From Janthinobacterium sp. 17J80-10 (GTDB lineage: Bacteria > Pseudomonadota > Gammaproteobacteria > Burkholderiales > Burkholderiaceae_D): a stretch of DNA of 64,000 bases. Positions 52,747 to 61,473 of this stretch are shown piece after piece; position 1 is the stretch's first letter, and every line of letters begins with the position of its first letter. A program made the position numbers and the translations under genes. Under the pieces are notes generated by a model that did not search any database, was not told the origin of the DNA, and saw only the letters and a list, made by a program, of their open reading frames with translations. The stretch spans positions 1,054,001 to 1,118,000 of the forward strand of contig NZ_CP035311.1 of assembly GCF_004114795.1 (NCBI RefSeq). The letters run 5' to 3'.

Positions 52747-54930
52747 ATGGTTACAGGGTGGCGTGGATGCTATCCACAGTTTTGCCATGCCGACATCGCA
52801 GGCTCCTTGCTGCTGCGCCGGGCCGCCGTTGCGGCGCTGGCGGCGGCGTGCATGGGCGCCAGGGCTGAGCCAGTAGAATCCGCGCCGCCGTCCAGCCTGA
52901 AGCCGGTCATCGTCACCAGTACCCGCACGGGCTTGCCGCCTTTTGCGACGCCGGCTTCGGTGGACGTGGTCGACGGCGAATCGATGCGCAGCAACCTGCC
53001 CCAGGTGAACCTGTCGGAAAGCCTTGCCGGCGTGCCCGGCATGCTGATCCAGAACCGGCAGAATTACGCGCAAGACTTGCAAATCGCCATACGCGGGTTC
53101 GGCTCGCGTTCCACTTTCGGGATTCGCGGTGTGCGCCTGTACGTCGATGGCATTCCCGCTACCTTGCCGGATGGCCAGGGCCAGAGTTCGAATATCGACA
53201 TTGCCTCGGCCGAGCGCGTGGAAATTTTGCGGGGTCCGTATTCTGCGTTGTATGGCAATTCTTCCGGGGGCGTAATCCAGGTATTTACCGAAGAAGGCAG
53301 CGGTGCGCTCCGGCTCACGCCCAGCCTGACGGTCGGCAGTCATGGCTTGCGTCGTTATGGCACCAAGGCGGCGGGCTCAGGCGGCGAGGAACACGGCGCA
53401 CTGGATTACCTGGTGAGCGCCAGCCGCTTCACCAGCGACGGCTACCGTGAACACAGCGACGCTGCCAGAAACCTTGCCAATGCCCGGCTGGGCATCCGGC
53501 TGGACACGGACAGCAAGCTGACGCTGGTGGCCAATAGTGTCGCGCTGAAGGCGCAGGATCCGCTGGGTCTCGATTGGGCGCAGTTCCGTGCGGATCCACG
53601 CAGCGTCGCCGCGGTCGCCATCCAGTTCGACACACGCAAGACCGTGCAGCAAGCGCAGGGGGGGCTGGTCTATGAGCGGCGCATCGATGGCGCCAACGAC
53701 ATGCGCATCATGGCCTACTACGGCCAGCGCGACACCGTGCAGTTCCAGGCAATTCCGCCTGGCCCGCAAGCCAATCCGCGCCATGCCGGTGGCGTGATCT
53801 CGCTGGGGCGCGACTACGGCGGCATCGATGCACGCTGGACGACGCGCCTGCACCTGGCCGGACGTCCGCTGACGCTGGTGGGCGGACTTGCCTGGGATAC
53901 GCTGGAAGAGCAGCGCCAGGGCTATGAGAATTTCATCGGCGCCACTCTGGGCGTGCAAGGCGCCTTGCGTCGCAATGAAAGCAATACTGTCTGGAACCTT
54001 GACCCCTACTTGCAGGGGGCATGGGAATTTGCCGAGCGCTGGACGCTGGATGCGGGCGTGCGCCAGAGCACAGTGCGCTTTTCGTCGGACGATTTGTATA
54101 TCGTCGGCCTTAACGGTGACGACAGCGGTGCGGCACGCTATCGCAAGCTGCTGCCCATGGCGGCATTGCGCTACCAGGCCCGCCACGACCTGAACCTGTA
54201 TGCGACGGTCGGGCGGGGATTTGAAACGCCGACGTTCAATGAACTCTCCTATCGTACCGATGGCCTTTCTGGCCTGAACTTTGGCTTGCGTCCCTCTGTC
54301 AATACCAGCGCCGAACTCGGCGCCAAGGCGCGGCTCGGCGGCGGCATGCTGACGGCGGCAGTCTTCCGGATCCGCACCGAGGATGAAATTGTCAGTGCCG
54401 GAAGTCTCGGCGGGCGCGCCACGTTCCAGAATGCCGGCCGCACCCGCCGCAACGGCATGGAACTTGGCTGGGATGGCAAATTTGCCCACAATTGGCGTGT
54501 GCAGGCTTCCCATACCTGGCTGGAGGCGACCTATCGCGACAGTTTCTGTTCGCCTGCCTGCAGCGGCGTCAATCCTGCCATCCCGGCTGGCAACAGCATC
54601 CCCGGGATTGCCCGGCAGATGGCTTACGTGTCATTGGCGTGGGCACCGCCGCAAGGGTGGCGCACCGGGATCGAAGGTCGTTATCTTGACCGGATTTATG
54701 TCAACGACCGCAATTCGGAAGCGGCTCCCGGCTATTTCACTGCCGCCGTTCACACCGGCTACCTGCTGCAGATAAATCGCTGGACCATCGATGGCTATGC
54801 CCGTATCGACAACCTGTTCGATCGCCGCTATGCCGGCTCGGTCATCATCAACGAAGGCAATGGGCGTTATTTCGAACCGGCGCCAGGGCGCAACTGGAGT
54901 GCGGGCATGAGTGCGGCTTATCGCTTTTAG
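52747..54930 (+). CDS. TonB-dependent outer membrane receptor (YncD/PqqU-like)
   Basis: A 727-residue receptor. After a long N-terminal leader with a hydrophobic core (LLLRRAAVAALAAACMGARA) comes the plug domain: PVIVTSTRTGLPP, LSESLAGVPGMLIQNRQNYAQD, IRGFGSRSTFGIRGVRLYVD, and VEILRGPYSALYGNSSGGVI. The beta-barrel ends with NRWTIDGYARIDNLFDRRYAG and a terminal YRF, as needed for BamA recognition. Such proteins import siderophores, cofactors or metals; E. coli YncD takes up PQQ. The start is uncertain: a GTG at 52690 is in frame, and the signal peptide could begin later. It is a single gene with no fecR, exbBD or siderophore genes around it. Confidence 0.9.
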   Translation: MVTGWRGCYPQFCHADIAGSLLLRRAAVAALAAACMGARAEPVESAPPSSLKPVIVTSTRTGLPPFATPASVDVVDGESMRSNLPQVNLSESLAGVPGMLIQNRQNYAQDLQIAIRGFGSRSTFGIRGVRLYVDGIPATLPDGQGQSSNIDIASAERVEILRGPYSALYGNSSGGVIQVFTEEGSGALRLTPSLTVGSHGLRRYGTKAAGSGGEEHGALDYLVSASRFTSDGYREHSDAARNLANARLGIRLDTDSKLTLVANSVALKAQDPLGLDWAQFRADPRSVAAVAIQFDTRKTVQQAQGGLVYERRIDGANDMRIMAYYGQRDTVQFQAIPPGPQANPRHAGGVISLGRDYGGIDARWTTRLHLAGRPLTLVGGLAWDTLEEQRQGYENFIGATLGVQGALRRNESNTVWNLDPYLQGAWEFAERWTLDAGVRQSTVRFSSDDLYIVGLNGDDSGAARYRKLLPMAALRYQARHDLNLYATVGRGFETPTFNELSYRTDGLSGLNFGLRPSVNTSAELGAKARLGGGMLTAAVFRIRTEDEIVSAGSLGGRATFQNAGRTRRNGMELGWDGKFAHNWRVQASHTWLEATYRDSFCSPACSGVNPAIPAGNSIPGIARQMAYVSLAWAPPQGWRTGIEGRYLDRIYVNDRNSEAAPGYFTAAVHTGYLLQINRWTIDGYARIDNLFDRRYAGSVIINEGNGRYFEPAPGRNWSAGMSAAYRF

Positions 54931-55239
54931 CCATATTTCCCATTTGCCCTTGCCGCGCCTGTCGTCCGGCGACGGGATGAACTGGTACGTTCAATGTGTT
55001 TTTTCAGGGGTTCCAAGGTGAAGGATGGCGCCACGCATAGCCATTTTCTCTCCCGGGAAAGTTTGTCCTCCGTCACATTATTCGTCGAAAGCGGACAATC
55101 TATTGAAGCGTCGAAATTTTTGCATATTTTCACTTGAGGCAGCGCAGCGGCGCAGCGTCGTTGCAAGGATACATTGCAACGACGATAAACCTCTTCCTCA
55201 AGCAAACAGGCAGGAAGATCCACGCTTGAAAGGTAGTCT
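54931..55239. other. Intergenic region before the Ser/Thr-rich lipoprotein
   Basis: About 310 bases without a credible coding frame. The main structure is a strong inverted repeat at 55156-55184 (separate entry). No terminator with a T tract follows the TonB receptor gene; a small GTCG/CGAC hairpin near 54960 lacks a T run. Confidence 0.5.
55156..55184 (+). promoter_or_regulatory. Perfect 11-bp inverted repeat in the leader of the Ser/Thr-rich lipoprotein gene
   Basis: CGTCGTTGCAA (55156-55166) and TTGCAACGACG (55174-55184) are exact reverse complements with a 7-base loop, 55 bases upstream of the ATG at 55240. No T tract follows on either strand, so it is not a standard terminator. It could be an operator or an mRNA leader hairpin. 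Confidence 0.6.
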
Positions 55240-56169
55240 ATGCCCCGTACCATACAGCCGCGCGACCTGATCGTCCTGAGCTTTGCTTTTCTCGGCGCCT
55301 GCGGGGGCGGTGCGGATGGCACGTCCGGATCCGATACCGCAGGAGGAACGACGCCTGCTCAGGCTGTGAATCCGCCGGGCAGCAGCACTGCCACCAGCGC
55401 CCCGGCGACGACAACCAGCTCTGCGGCAGGAACGACTTCCACCACCTTCCCGGATACCACGACCACGACAACCGCCAGCACGGCTGCGGTGACGACTACC
55501 AGCAGCCTGGTCTCCAGCACCACGACCAGCAGCAGCGTGGCCACGACCAGTAGCACCAGCAGCACCAGTACGACCTTTGCCACCACGACCACAACCGCTT
55601 CGAACACTACCACGACGGCCAATTCGAATCTGCCCCCGCTTTCGGGCACGCCGATCACGCTGGATGGCGGACCCAACGGCACGCTTGGCGTGCGCGCCTG
55701 GTCCGATGGCAATACCGGCAGTGGCGGCCAGGGAGCGCCAGCCGGCAATGCCAAATGCATTCCCTACGATGCTCTGGATACCAATTATTTTGTCCATGCC
55801 CATATATCGATTTTCCGTGACGGACAGCGCCTGGCTCTGCCGCAATACATCGGCATGGCGTCGACATGTCTTTACGAAATTAATACCGACAACCTGTCCG
55901 GCGTCGTTGACGCGTTTTCCAGCGCATACAAGCGCCTGACGCTGGGCGATCTTTTTGCCGTCTGGGGGCAAGCGCTCACCTGGAATAACATTGCCGGCTT
56001 CAGCGGACAGCCTGTCGTCATTTATGTGGAAGACAATGGCGTCCTGAAGCAACATGCTGGCGATCCGGGAGATATCGAACTCCTGTCCAAGCGCTCCATC
56101 ACGATCCAGATCGGTGCGCGCCTGACCGAGATTCCGGTTTATAAATGGGATAAGTATCTTGGCGAATAG
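55240..56169 (+). CDS. Ser/Thr-rich predicted surface lipoprotein of unknown function
   Basis: A 309-residue protein. A lipoprotein signal ends in LSFAFLGAC (Cys21). About residues 48-127 are almost entirely Ser, Thr and Ala, a flexible spacer of a kind that could be O-glycosylated. The folded C-terminal part (about 135-309) contains NYFVHAHISIFRDGQRLALP and KRLTLGDLFAVWGQALTWNN. From memory this resembles an uncharacterised bacterial domain that begins with an HAHL-type motif and later has an HTHD-type motif. Here the second motif reads NTDN, so putative ligand His residues are lost. The domain similarity is my inference. It is a single gene preceded by a strong hairpin. Confidence 0.75.
   Translation: MPRTIQPRDLIVLSFAFLGACGGGADGTSGSDTAGGTTPAQAVNPPGSSTATSAPATTTSSAAGTTSTTFPDTTTTTTASTAAVTTTSSLVSSTTTSSSVATTSSTSSTSTTFATTTTTASNTTTTANSNLPPLSGTPITLDGGPNGTLGVRAWSDGNTGSGGQGAPAGNAKCIPYDALDTNYFVHAHISIFRDGQRLALPQYIGMASTCLYEINTDNLSGVVDAFSSAYKRLTLGDLFAVWGQALTWNNIAGFSGQPVVIYVEDNGVLKQHAGDPGDIELLSKRSITIQIGARLTEIPVYKWDKYLGE
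55381..55625 (+). repeat. Low-complexity Ser/Thr-coding stretch
   Basis: About 245 bases made largely of ACC, ACG, ACA and AGC triplets code for the Thr/Ser spacer of the lipoprotein. Short ACCACGACC-type units recur irregularly; there is no fixed repeat period. Length variation between strains would be expected. Confidence 0.7.
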
Positions 56170-56248
56170 ACGAAAGCAAGCCGCCAGGTGGGTTGCCATG
56201 CCGTAATGCGGGATATTTGAAAAAAAGAAACACTCTCCATTCAGACAT

Positions 56249-56277
56249 TTGTTGGTTCTATTTAATTTGCTTATACT
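56249..56277 (+). promoter_or_regulatory. Candidate promoter of small lipoprotein gene
   Basis: TTGTTG (56249-56254), a 17-base spacer and TATACT (56272-56277) lie in an AT-rich patch 34 bases before the ATG at 56311. The -10 matches consensus at five of six positions; the -35 is weak. Confidence 0.45.
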
Positions 56278-56310
56278 AAATGTCCTTTTATAAACTTTGA
56301 GGCGACAAAT

Positions 56311-56736
56311 ATGATCCGTTCCATGCTGACTATCGCTGGTTTGACCGCAGCCCTCGTCCTGACAGGTTGCGCATCGCAACCTGCCGCACCGGTTTCCAAG
56401 GAAGCCGCTGCCGCGACTGCAGCCAGCGATGCCGCCTTGGCCGCCAAGCTGAAAGGTAACTGGGCTGGCGATTGGGCATTGCCGGGTTTTGGCAGTGGCA
56501 AGTTTGAATTGATCGTTGCCGACGTCAATGGCACTGATGTCAAGGGCAACGCGAACTGGTATGGCACGGCCGCTGGCGACACCAAGGCGCCGCTGACTTC
56601 GGCGACCGTGCAAAACGGCCAGCTGGTCGGCAAGCAAGGCACCGCAGTGATCAAGTTGTCGCTCAAGGGCGATAATGCCCTGTCGGGCACCTGGGAAAAC
56701 GGCGGCTACAGTGGCCCGCTGAACGTCAAGCGCTAA
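56311..56736 (+). CDS. Small predicted lipoprotein of unknown function
   Basis: A 141-residue lipoprotein: signal MLTIAGLTAALVLTGC (Cys20), an Ala-rich spacer, then a compact beta-rich domain (LKGNWAGDWALPGFGSGKFE to LSGTWENGGYSGPLNVKR). The repeated Gly-x-Trp pattern (GNWAGDW, NWYGTA, GTWENGGYSG) suggests a small beta-barrel or lipocalin-like fold, but I cannot name a family. It has its own likely promoter and a strong terminator, so it is probably a monocistronic, well-expressed envelope protein. Confidence 0.8.
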   Translation: MIRSMLTIAGLTAALVLTGCASQPAAPVSKEAAAATAASDAALAAKLKGNWAGDWALPGFGSGKFELIVADVNGTDVKGNANWYGTAAGDTKAPLTSATVQNGQLVGKQGTAVIKLSLKGDNALSGTWENGGYSGPLNVKR

Positions 56737-56772
56737 GCACGGTTTGCCTGGGACTTCCGGTTCCGGGCCAGT

Positions 56773-56799
56773 AAAAAAGGGAGCCTCGGCTCCCTTTTT
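56773..56799. terminator. Bidirectional rho-independent terminator
   Basis: AAGGGAGC pairs with GCTCCCTT around a CTCG tetraloop, with an A tract on the left (56773-56778) and a T tract on the right (to 56799). It serves the small lipoprotein gene and the converging RNA methyltransferase gene. Confidence 0.88.
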
Positions 56800-56846
56800 C
56801 TTTGCATGCGTGGTGCAACAAGCGCCAGCAATTCGCAGCTCTACAG

Positions 56847-58061
56847 TCAGGCCGGTGGCGAATTCTTTGGCAGCGCACTCTCGCGGCGGTTGAAGCCGGC
56901 AACCATATCGAAGCGGAACAGGCGGCATTCCAGCGCGCCATTGAAAAATGGCGTCTTGCGCGATTCTTTCAGACGCAGCAGCTTCGGCACGCCGAGGTCG
57001 GCGGTAAACAGGAAGACCGACCAGCCGGCGAAACGCTGTTTCAGGGTGGTGCCGAAGGCGCTGAAAAACGACTGCGCCATTTCATCGGTGGCAATCGTGC
57101 TGTCGCCGCGCACGCCGATCCGTTCACCATAGGGCGGGTTGGTCAGCAGAATGCCGGGCGTTTCGGTCGGCGGCTTGACTTCCTGTGCCTCGATCTGTTT
57201 CAGCGGCACCTCGAACTGGATGCCGGCACGCTGCAGGTTGTGGCGCGCCATGGCGATCATGTCGCCCGAAATATCGCTGCCGAAAATCGTCGGTGTCGCG
57301 GGCAGGGGACTGGGCTTGAAGCCGCCCTTCATCGCCAGCCAGGCGTCGGCATCGAATTCATGGAATTTTTCAAAGGCAAAGCGGCGGCGTGCCCCGGCCG
57401 GAATGCCGGCCAGCATTTGCGCGGCTTCCGCCAGGATGGTGCCGGAACCGCACATGGGGTCGAACAGCACCATGCCCGGTTTCCAGCCAGCCACGCGCAA
57501 GAGGCCCGCAGCGAGGTTTTCGCGCAAAGGCGCGTCGCCCGTATCCTCGCGCCAGCCGCGCTTGAACAGCGCTTCGCCGGACGTGTCCAGGTACAGCGTG
57601 AAGGTGCGCTGGTCGAGGAAGCCCGAGATGCGCATGTCGGGCGTCTTGGTATTGACCGAAGGACGGCTGCCGAACTGGTCGCGGAAGCGGTCGCACACGC
57701 CATCCTTGATCTTCAGGGTGGTGAATTCCAGGCTCGTGAGCGGCGACTTGATGGCAGTCAGGTCCACACGGATGGTGTGGTCGACATTGAACCAGTCTTC
57801 CCAGGGGGCGCCCAGGGCCAGGTCGTAGATGTCGTTTTCATTCTTGTAGCCGCAATGTGCAATGCGCAGCAGCACGCGCGAGGCGATGCGCGAATGCAGG
57901 TTGATGCGCCAGGCGTCCGTCAGTTTGCCGGAACAGTGCACGCCGCCAGGCACGTGGTTGTGCACCTTCAGCGACGGGCTGTGTTCGGCAATTTCGCGCA
58001 GCTCCTCGGCCAGCGGCCCTTCCATGCCGCGCGGGCAGGGGCAGAAATAGGAGTAATTCAT
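56847..58061 (-). CDS. THUMP-domain 23S rRNA (guanine-N2) methyltransferase, RlmL-like N-terminal type
   Basis: A 404-residue SAM enzyme. It starts SYFCPCPRGMEGPLAEELREI, typical of RlmL, followed by a THUMP domain (LHSRIASRVLLRIAHCGYKN) and a Rossmann methyltransferase domain with FDPMCGSGTILAEAAQM and the catalytic motif LLTNPPYGERIG. E. coli RlmL (RlmKL) has about 700 residues with a second methyltransferase half; that half is absent here, so only the m2G2445-type activity would be expected. The short form is usual in betaproteobacteria as far as I recall. It is a lone gene ahead of hemJ in the same direction, with a gap of about 60 bases. Confidence 0.9.
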   Translation of the reverse strand: MNYSYFCPCPRGMEGPLAEELREIAEHSPSLKVHNHVPGGVHCSGKLTDAWRINLHSRIASRVLLRIAHCGYKNENDIYDLALGAPWEDWFNVDHTIRVDLTAIKSPLTSLEFTTLKIKDGVCDRFRDQFGSRPSVNTKTPDMRISGFLDQRTFTLYLDTSGEALFKRGWREDTGDAPLRENLAAGLLRVAGWKPGMVLFDPMCGSGTILAEAAQMLAGIPAGARRRFAFEKFHEFDADAWLAMKGGFKPSPLPATPTIFGSDISGDMIAMARHNLQRAGIQFEVPLKQIEAQEVKPPTETPGILLTNPPYGERIGVRGDSTIATDEMAQSFFSAFGTTLKQRFAGWSVFLFTADLGVPKLLRLKESRKTPFFNGALECRLFRFDMVAGFNRRESALPKNSPPA

Positions 58062-58124
58062 TGGGGAACCCTTTATCCGTAAGTATTGCTTGCCAATCGC
58101 CTCCCCCAGCGGGAAGGGCGACGT

Positions 58125-58553
58125 TTAAAACGGTTTGATGACGACCAGGAGCACTGCCGCCAGCAAGCCCAGTACCGGCACTTCATTGAACCAGCGGTAC
58201 CATTTGTGACTGCGCTGGTTGGCGCCGCGTTCAAACTTTTTCAGCAGTGAACCGCAGGCGTGGTGGTAGCCGACCAGCAGCACCACGATCGCCAGCTTGG
58301 CATGCAGCCAGCCATTGCCCGGACCCTTGCCGATGCCGTAACCGAGCCACAGCCACAGGCCGAGCAACAGCGCCGGAATGGCGAGGATCGTCATGAAGCG
58401 GTAGAGGCGGCGCGCCATCAGCAAGAGGCGCTCGGTGGCGGCGGTGTCGCTGACTTCCGCGAGGTTGACGAAGATGCGCGGCAGGTAAAACAGCCCGGCA
58501 AACCACGAGGCGACGAAGACGATGTGCAGCGATTTCACCCACAGCATGGTCAC
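58125..58553 (-). CDS. hemJ: Protoporphyrinogen oxidase HemJ-like membrane protein
   Basis: A 142-residue protein with four predicted helices. [20 protein letters not shown] carries the first conserved His, and [17 protein letters not shown] and [14 protein letters not shown] are HemJ signatures. HemJ oxidises protoporphyrinogen IX in haem synthesis in bacteria lacking HemG or HemY. It was formerly annotated as a CopD-family or UPF0093 protein. The start overlaps the end of proA by 4 bases, so the two are translationally coupled although metabolically unrelated. Confidence 0.92.
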   Translation of the reverse strand: MTMLWVKSLHIVFVASWFAGLFYLPRIFVNLAEVSDTAATERLLLMARRLYRFMTILAIPALLLGLWLWLGYGIGKGPGNGWLHAKLAIVVLLVGYHHACGSLLKKFERGANQRSHKWYRWFNEVPVLGLLAAVLLVVIKPF

Positions 58554-59815
58554 ACCCTCACTTCGCCGTGACCAAAGACGACGTACTTCAGCGATGTCAG
58601 GCCTTCCAGGCCGACCGGGCCGCGTGCGTGCAGCTTGTCGTTGGAAATGCCGATTTCGGCGCCAAGGCCATATTCGAAGCCGTCGGCGAAGCGGGTGGAG
58701 GCGTTGACCATCACCGAGGCGGAATCAACTTCGCGCACGAAGCGCATGGCGCGGCTGTAGTCCTCGGTGACAATGGCATCGGTGTGCTGCGACGAATACA
58801 GGTTGATATGGGCGATGGCTTCATCGATGCCGGGTACGATCTTCACGGCCAGGATGGCTGCCAGGTATTCGGTTTTCCAGTCTTCATCGGTGGCGGCTGC
58901 CAGGTGCGGATAGCCTTTGAGGACCGCGCGCGCTTCGTCGTCGCCGCGCAGTTCCACTTCCTTCTGCTCGTACAGTTTGGCCAGTTCCGGCAGCACGCGC
59001 GGGGCGATCTCGCGCGCGACAAGCAGGGTTTCCATGGTGTTGCAGGTGCCGTAGCGGTGGCACTTGGCGTTGAAGGCGACGCGCAGCGCCTTGGCGACAT
59101 CGGCCTTGTCATCGATATAGACGTGGCAGATGCCGTCCAGGTGCTTGATCATTGGCACTTTGGACTCGCGCATCAGCCGTTCGATCAAGCCTTTGCCGCC
59201 GCGTGGCACGATGACGTCGACATATTGCGGCATGGTGATCAGTTCGCCCACGGCAGCGCGATCGGTCGTCTCGACAATCTGTACCGCATCGGCCGGCAGG
59301 CCGGCACCGGCCAGGCCTTCCTTGACCAGCTTGGCCAGCGCCTGATTGCAGTGGATTGCCTCGGAGCCGCCGCGCAGGATGGTGGCGTTGCCGCTCTTGA
59401 TGCACAGGCCGGCCGCGTCCACGGTCACGTTCGGGCGCGCTTCGTAAATGATGCCGATCACGCCCAGCGGCACGCGCATCTGGCCGACCTGGATGCCGCT
59501 CGGACGGAATTTCATGCCGGAGATTTCGCCGATCGGGTCAGCCAGGGCGACGATCTGTTCCAGCCCTTCGGCCATGGTGTCGATGGCTTTGTCGGAAAGC
59601 GTCAGGCGGTCCAGCATGGCGGCGTCCATGCCGGCCGCGCGCGCGGATTCGAGGTCTTGCTGGTTGGCGGCGCGCAGGGTGGCGGCGTCGCGCCGGATGG
59701 CGGCGGCGATCAGGGTCAGCGCCTGGTTCTTGGCGGCGGTATCGGCACGCGCCATGGCGCGCGAGGCGGCGCGGGCACGCTGGCCGACGTCATTCATGTA
59801 GTGCTTGATATCCAT
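58550..59815 (-). CDS. proA: Glutamate-5-semialdehyde dehydrogenase (gamma-glutamyl phosphate reductase)
   Basis: A 421-residue enzyme of proline synthesis that reduces gamma-glutamyl phosphate with NADPH. Signatures: [51 protein letters not shown], and the active-site Cys region [18 protein letters not shown]. Also typical are [20 protein letters not shown] and [17 protein letters not shown] at the C terminus. Length matches ProA. proB is not adjacent. It lies 45 bases after holA and overlaps hemJ. Confidence 0.97.
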   Translation of the reverse strand: MDIKHYMNDVGQRARAASRAMARADTAAKNQALTLIAAAIRRDAATLRAANQQDLESARAAGMDAAMLDRLTLSDKAIDTMAEGLEQIVALADPIGEISGMKFRPSGIQVGQMRVPLGVIGIIYEARPNVTVDAAGLCIKSGNATILRGGSEAIHCNQALAKLVKEGLAGAGLPADAVQIVETTDRAAVGELITMPQYVDVIVPRGGKGLIERLMRESKVPMIKHLDGICHVYIDDKADVAKALRVAFNAKCHRYGTCNTMETLLVAREIAPRVLPELAKLYEQKEVELRGDDEARAVLKGYPHLAAATDEDWKTEYLAAILAVKIVPGIDEAIAHINLYSSQHTDAIVTEDYSRAMRFVREVDSASVMVNASTRFADGFEYGLGAEIGISNDKLHARGPVGLEGLTSLKYVVFGHGEVRV

Positions 59816-59860
59816 GATGTTTGGATTCCGGTAAATATAGTGAAAATTCGTTTGTGACAG

Positions 59861-60880
59861 CTAGCGGCCGCGCGCGACTTTCAGGCCCAGCTGCAGCATC
59901 GCATCCCAGGCATCGCCGGCAAAGGCCTTGGCGCGCAGACCCTTGACCATCTTATCGATTTGCGCGGCTTCCTGCAGCGCAGCTTCCAGGGTGGCCATGC
60001 TGACGCGGCGCAAGGCTGGCTCCATCAGGCGCTCGCGCGGACCCCAGATGCGCAATTCCTTCAGCAGCATGCCGAGCGGGCGCCCCTGCGTTACGCCTGC
60101 CTTGAGCTTCAGCAGGGTGCGGATTTCCTCGGCCACCGCCCACAATACCAGGGGCAGCGCTTCGCCTTCCCCCTTCAAACCTTCCAGCATGCGTGCCAGG
60201 CGCGCGGCATCACCGGCCAGCATGGCTTCATTGAGCTTGAAGACATCGTAGCGGGCGACGTTCAGCACCGCGTCCTGGATTTGCTCGAAGCTGAGCTTTC
60301 CTTCCGGATAAAGCAGCGCCAGCTTCTGGATTTCCTGGTGCGCCGCCAGCAGGTTGCCCTCGACGCGCTCGGTGATGAAATCGATCCCCGGGCGGTCGGC
60401 GCTCTGCTTCTGTGCCGCCAGGCGCGACCCGATCCAGCCCGGCAACTGGTTGCGTTCCACCAGCGGGATGTCGATATAGATGCCGGCTTGCTGCAGGGCG
60501 CCGACCCATGCTGCCTTTTGTGTGGCCCAGTCGAGCTTGGGCAGGGTGATCAGGGTAACGTTGTCGGGCGACAGGCTCGCAGCATAGTTCTGCAGCGCCT
60601 GGCCGCCTTCCTTGCCGGGTTTGCCGGTGGGGATGCGCAACTCGATCAGCTTGCGGTCGCCGAACAGCGACTGCGACTGGTTGGCTTCCAGCAGTGCGCC
60701 CCACTTGAAGCTACGTTCCACCACCAGCACTTCGCGCTCGGAAAGTCCTTGCGCGCGCGCCGTCTTGCGGATGCGGTCGGCAGCTTCGAGCGCCAGCAAG
60801 TGTTCGTCGCTGGCGATCACGTACAGCGGCGCCAGCGGCTTGGCCAAATGCGCTTCCAGGGCGTCGATCCGCAGTTGCAT
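59861..60880 (-). CDS. holA: DNA polymerase III subunit delta
   Basis: A 339-residue clamp-loader subunit. The N-terminal ATPase-like fold shows LAPLYVIASDEHLLALEAADRIRKTA, then GDRKLIELRIPTGKPGKEGG. The middle region has VEGNLLAAHQEIQKLALLYP, and the C-terminal helical domain LWAVAEEIRTLLKLKAGV leads to the end. The delta subunit opens the beta clamp; it has no functional P-loop, consistent with the absence of one here. The start at MQLRIDALEAHL fits the family; the frame extends upstream into the neighbouring gene. It follows lptE by 7 bases, the conserved leuS-lptE-holA order. Confidence 0.95.
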   Translation of the reverse strand: MQLRIDALEAHLAKPLAPLYVIASDEHLLALEAADRIRKTARAQGLSEREVLVVERSFKWGALLEANQSQSLFGDRKLIELRIPTGKPGKEGGQALQNYAASLSPDNVTLITLPKLDWATQKAAWVGALQQAGIYIDIPLVERNQLPGWIGSRLAAQKQSADRPGIDFITERVEGNLLAAHQEIQKLALLYPEGKLSFEQIQDAVLNVARYDVFKLNEAMLAGDAARLARMLEGLKGEGEALPLVLWAVAEEIRTLLKLKAGVTQGRPLGMLLKELRIWGPRERLMEPALRRVSMATLEAALQEAAQIDKMVKGLRAKAFAGDAWDAMLQLGLKVARGR

Positions 60881-60887
60881 AGGTCTT

Positions 60888-61463
60888 CTATTTTTCCAGT
60901 GTTGCCGGTTTTCCCTGTGTTGCAGGTTCTGCCGGCGCTGCCGGTGCTTCAGCACCTGGAGGGATTGCCGCCAGCCGTCGCAGGATCTGCTGCACCAGGT
61001 CCGAGCGCATGTCCTTGTACAGCATGGCTTTTTCTCCTTCCTTGGCGAGCACGGCGGCTTCGTTGAAGCTCATGTCGCGCTTGAGCGAGATTTCGGTCGT
61101 CGGCAACAACTGCTTGCCTCTGCCATCCCTGACGCTGAAGGAGAAATTGTAGAACAGCGAAAGTTCGCGGATACGCCCCTGGCTATTGATCGACAGGACC
61201 GATTCGCCCGCAGTTTCCGCCAGTGGAACCAGTACTGCCTCCGCAATATTTATATCGCTGACGACCGTCGTACTGCCGCTGGCGCTGATATAGCGCCGCA
61301 ACTCGATTCCCAGCGGCGAGTTCGCCGCGAAGGCCATGTAAATCGTCTTGAACGGCAGGCTGCTTTCGCCGGCGCCGCGCAGGCGAAAGCCGCAGGCAGA
61401 CAGCGCAGAGGCGCCGGCCAGGCTGGCCATGAGGGCGAGTGCGCTACGGCGCGAGATACGCAT
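60888..61463 (-). CDS. lptE: LPS-assembly lipoprotein LptE
   Basis: A 191-residue outer-membrane lipoprotein that plugs LptD and helps insert LPS. The twin-Arg-like start (MRISRRSALALMASLAG) ends in a lipobox LSAC (Cys24), directly followed by GFRLRG, the hallmark of LptE. The rest (ELRRYISASGSTTV, LSLFYNFSFSVRDGRG, LKRDMSFNEAAVLAKE, DLVQQILRRLAAI) matches the family. An extended Ala/Pro/Glu tail of about 25 residues follows. It begins 10 bases after leuS. A longer frame to 61631 is leuS shadow. Confidence 0.95.
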   Translation of the reverse strand: MRISRRSALALMASLAGASALSACGFRLRGAGESSLPFKTIYMAFAANSPLGIELRRYISASGSTTVVSDINIAEAVLVPLAETAGESVLSINSQGRIRELSLFYNFSFSVRDGRGKQLLPTTEISLKRDMSFNEAAVLAKEGEKAMLYKDMRSDLVQQILRRLAAIPPGAEAPAAPAEPATQGKPATLEK

Positions 61464-61473
61464 CTGTTTCTCC

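Noticed and set aside
55381-55625. The ACC/ACG-rich stretch as a CRISPR or minisatellite array
   Set aside because: There is no regular period or spacer structure. It is in frame and explained by Thr/Ser codons.
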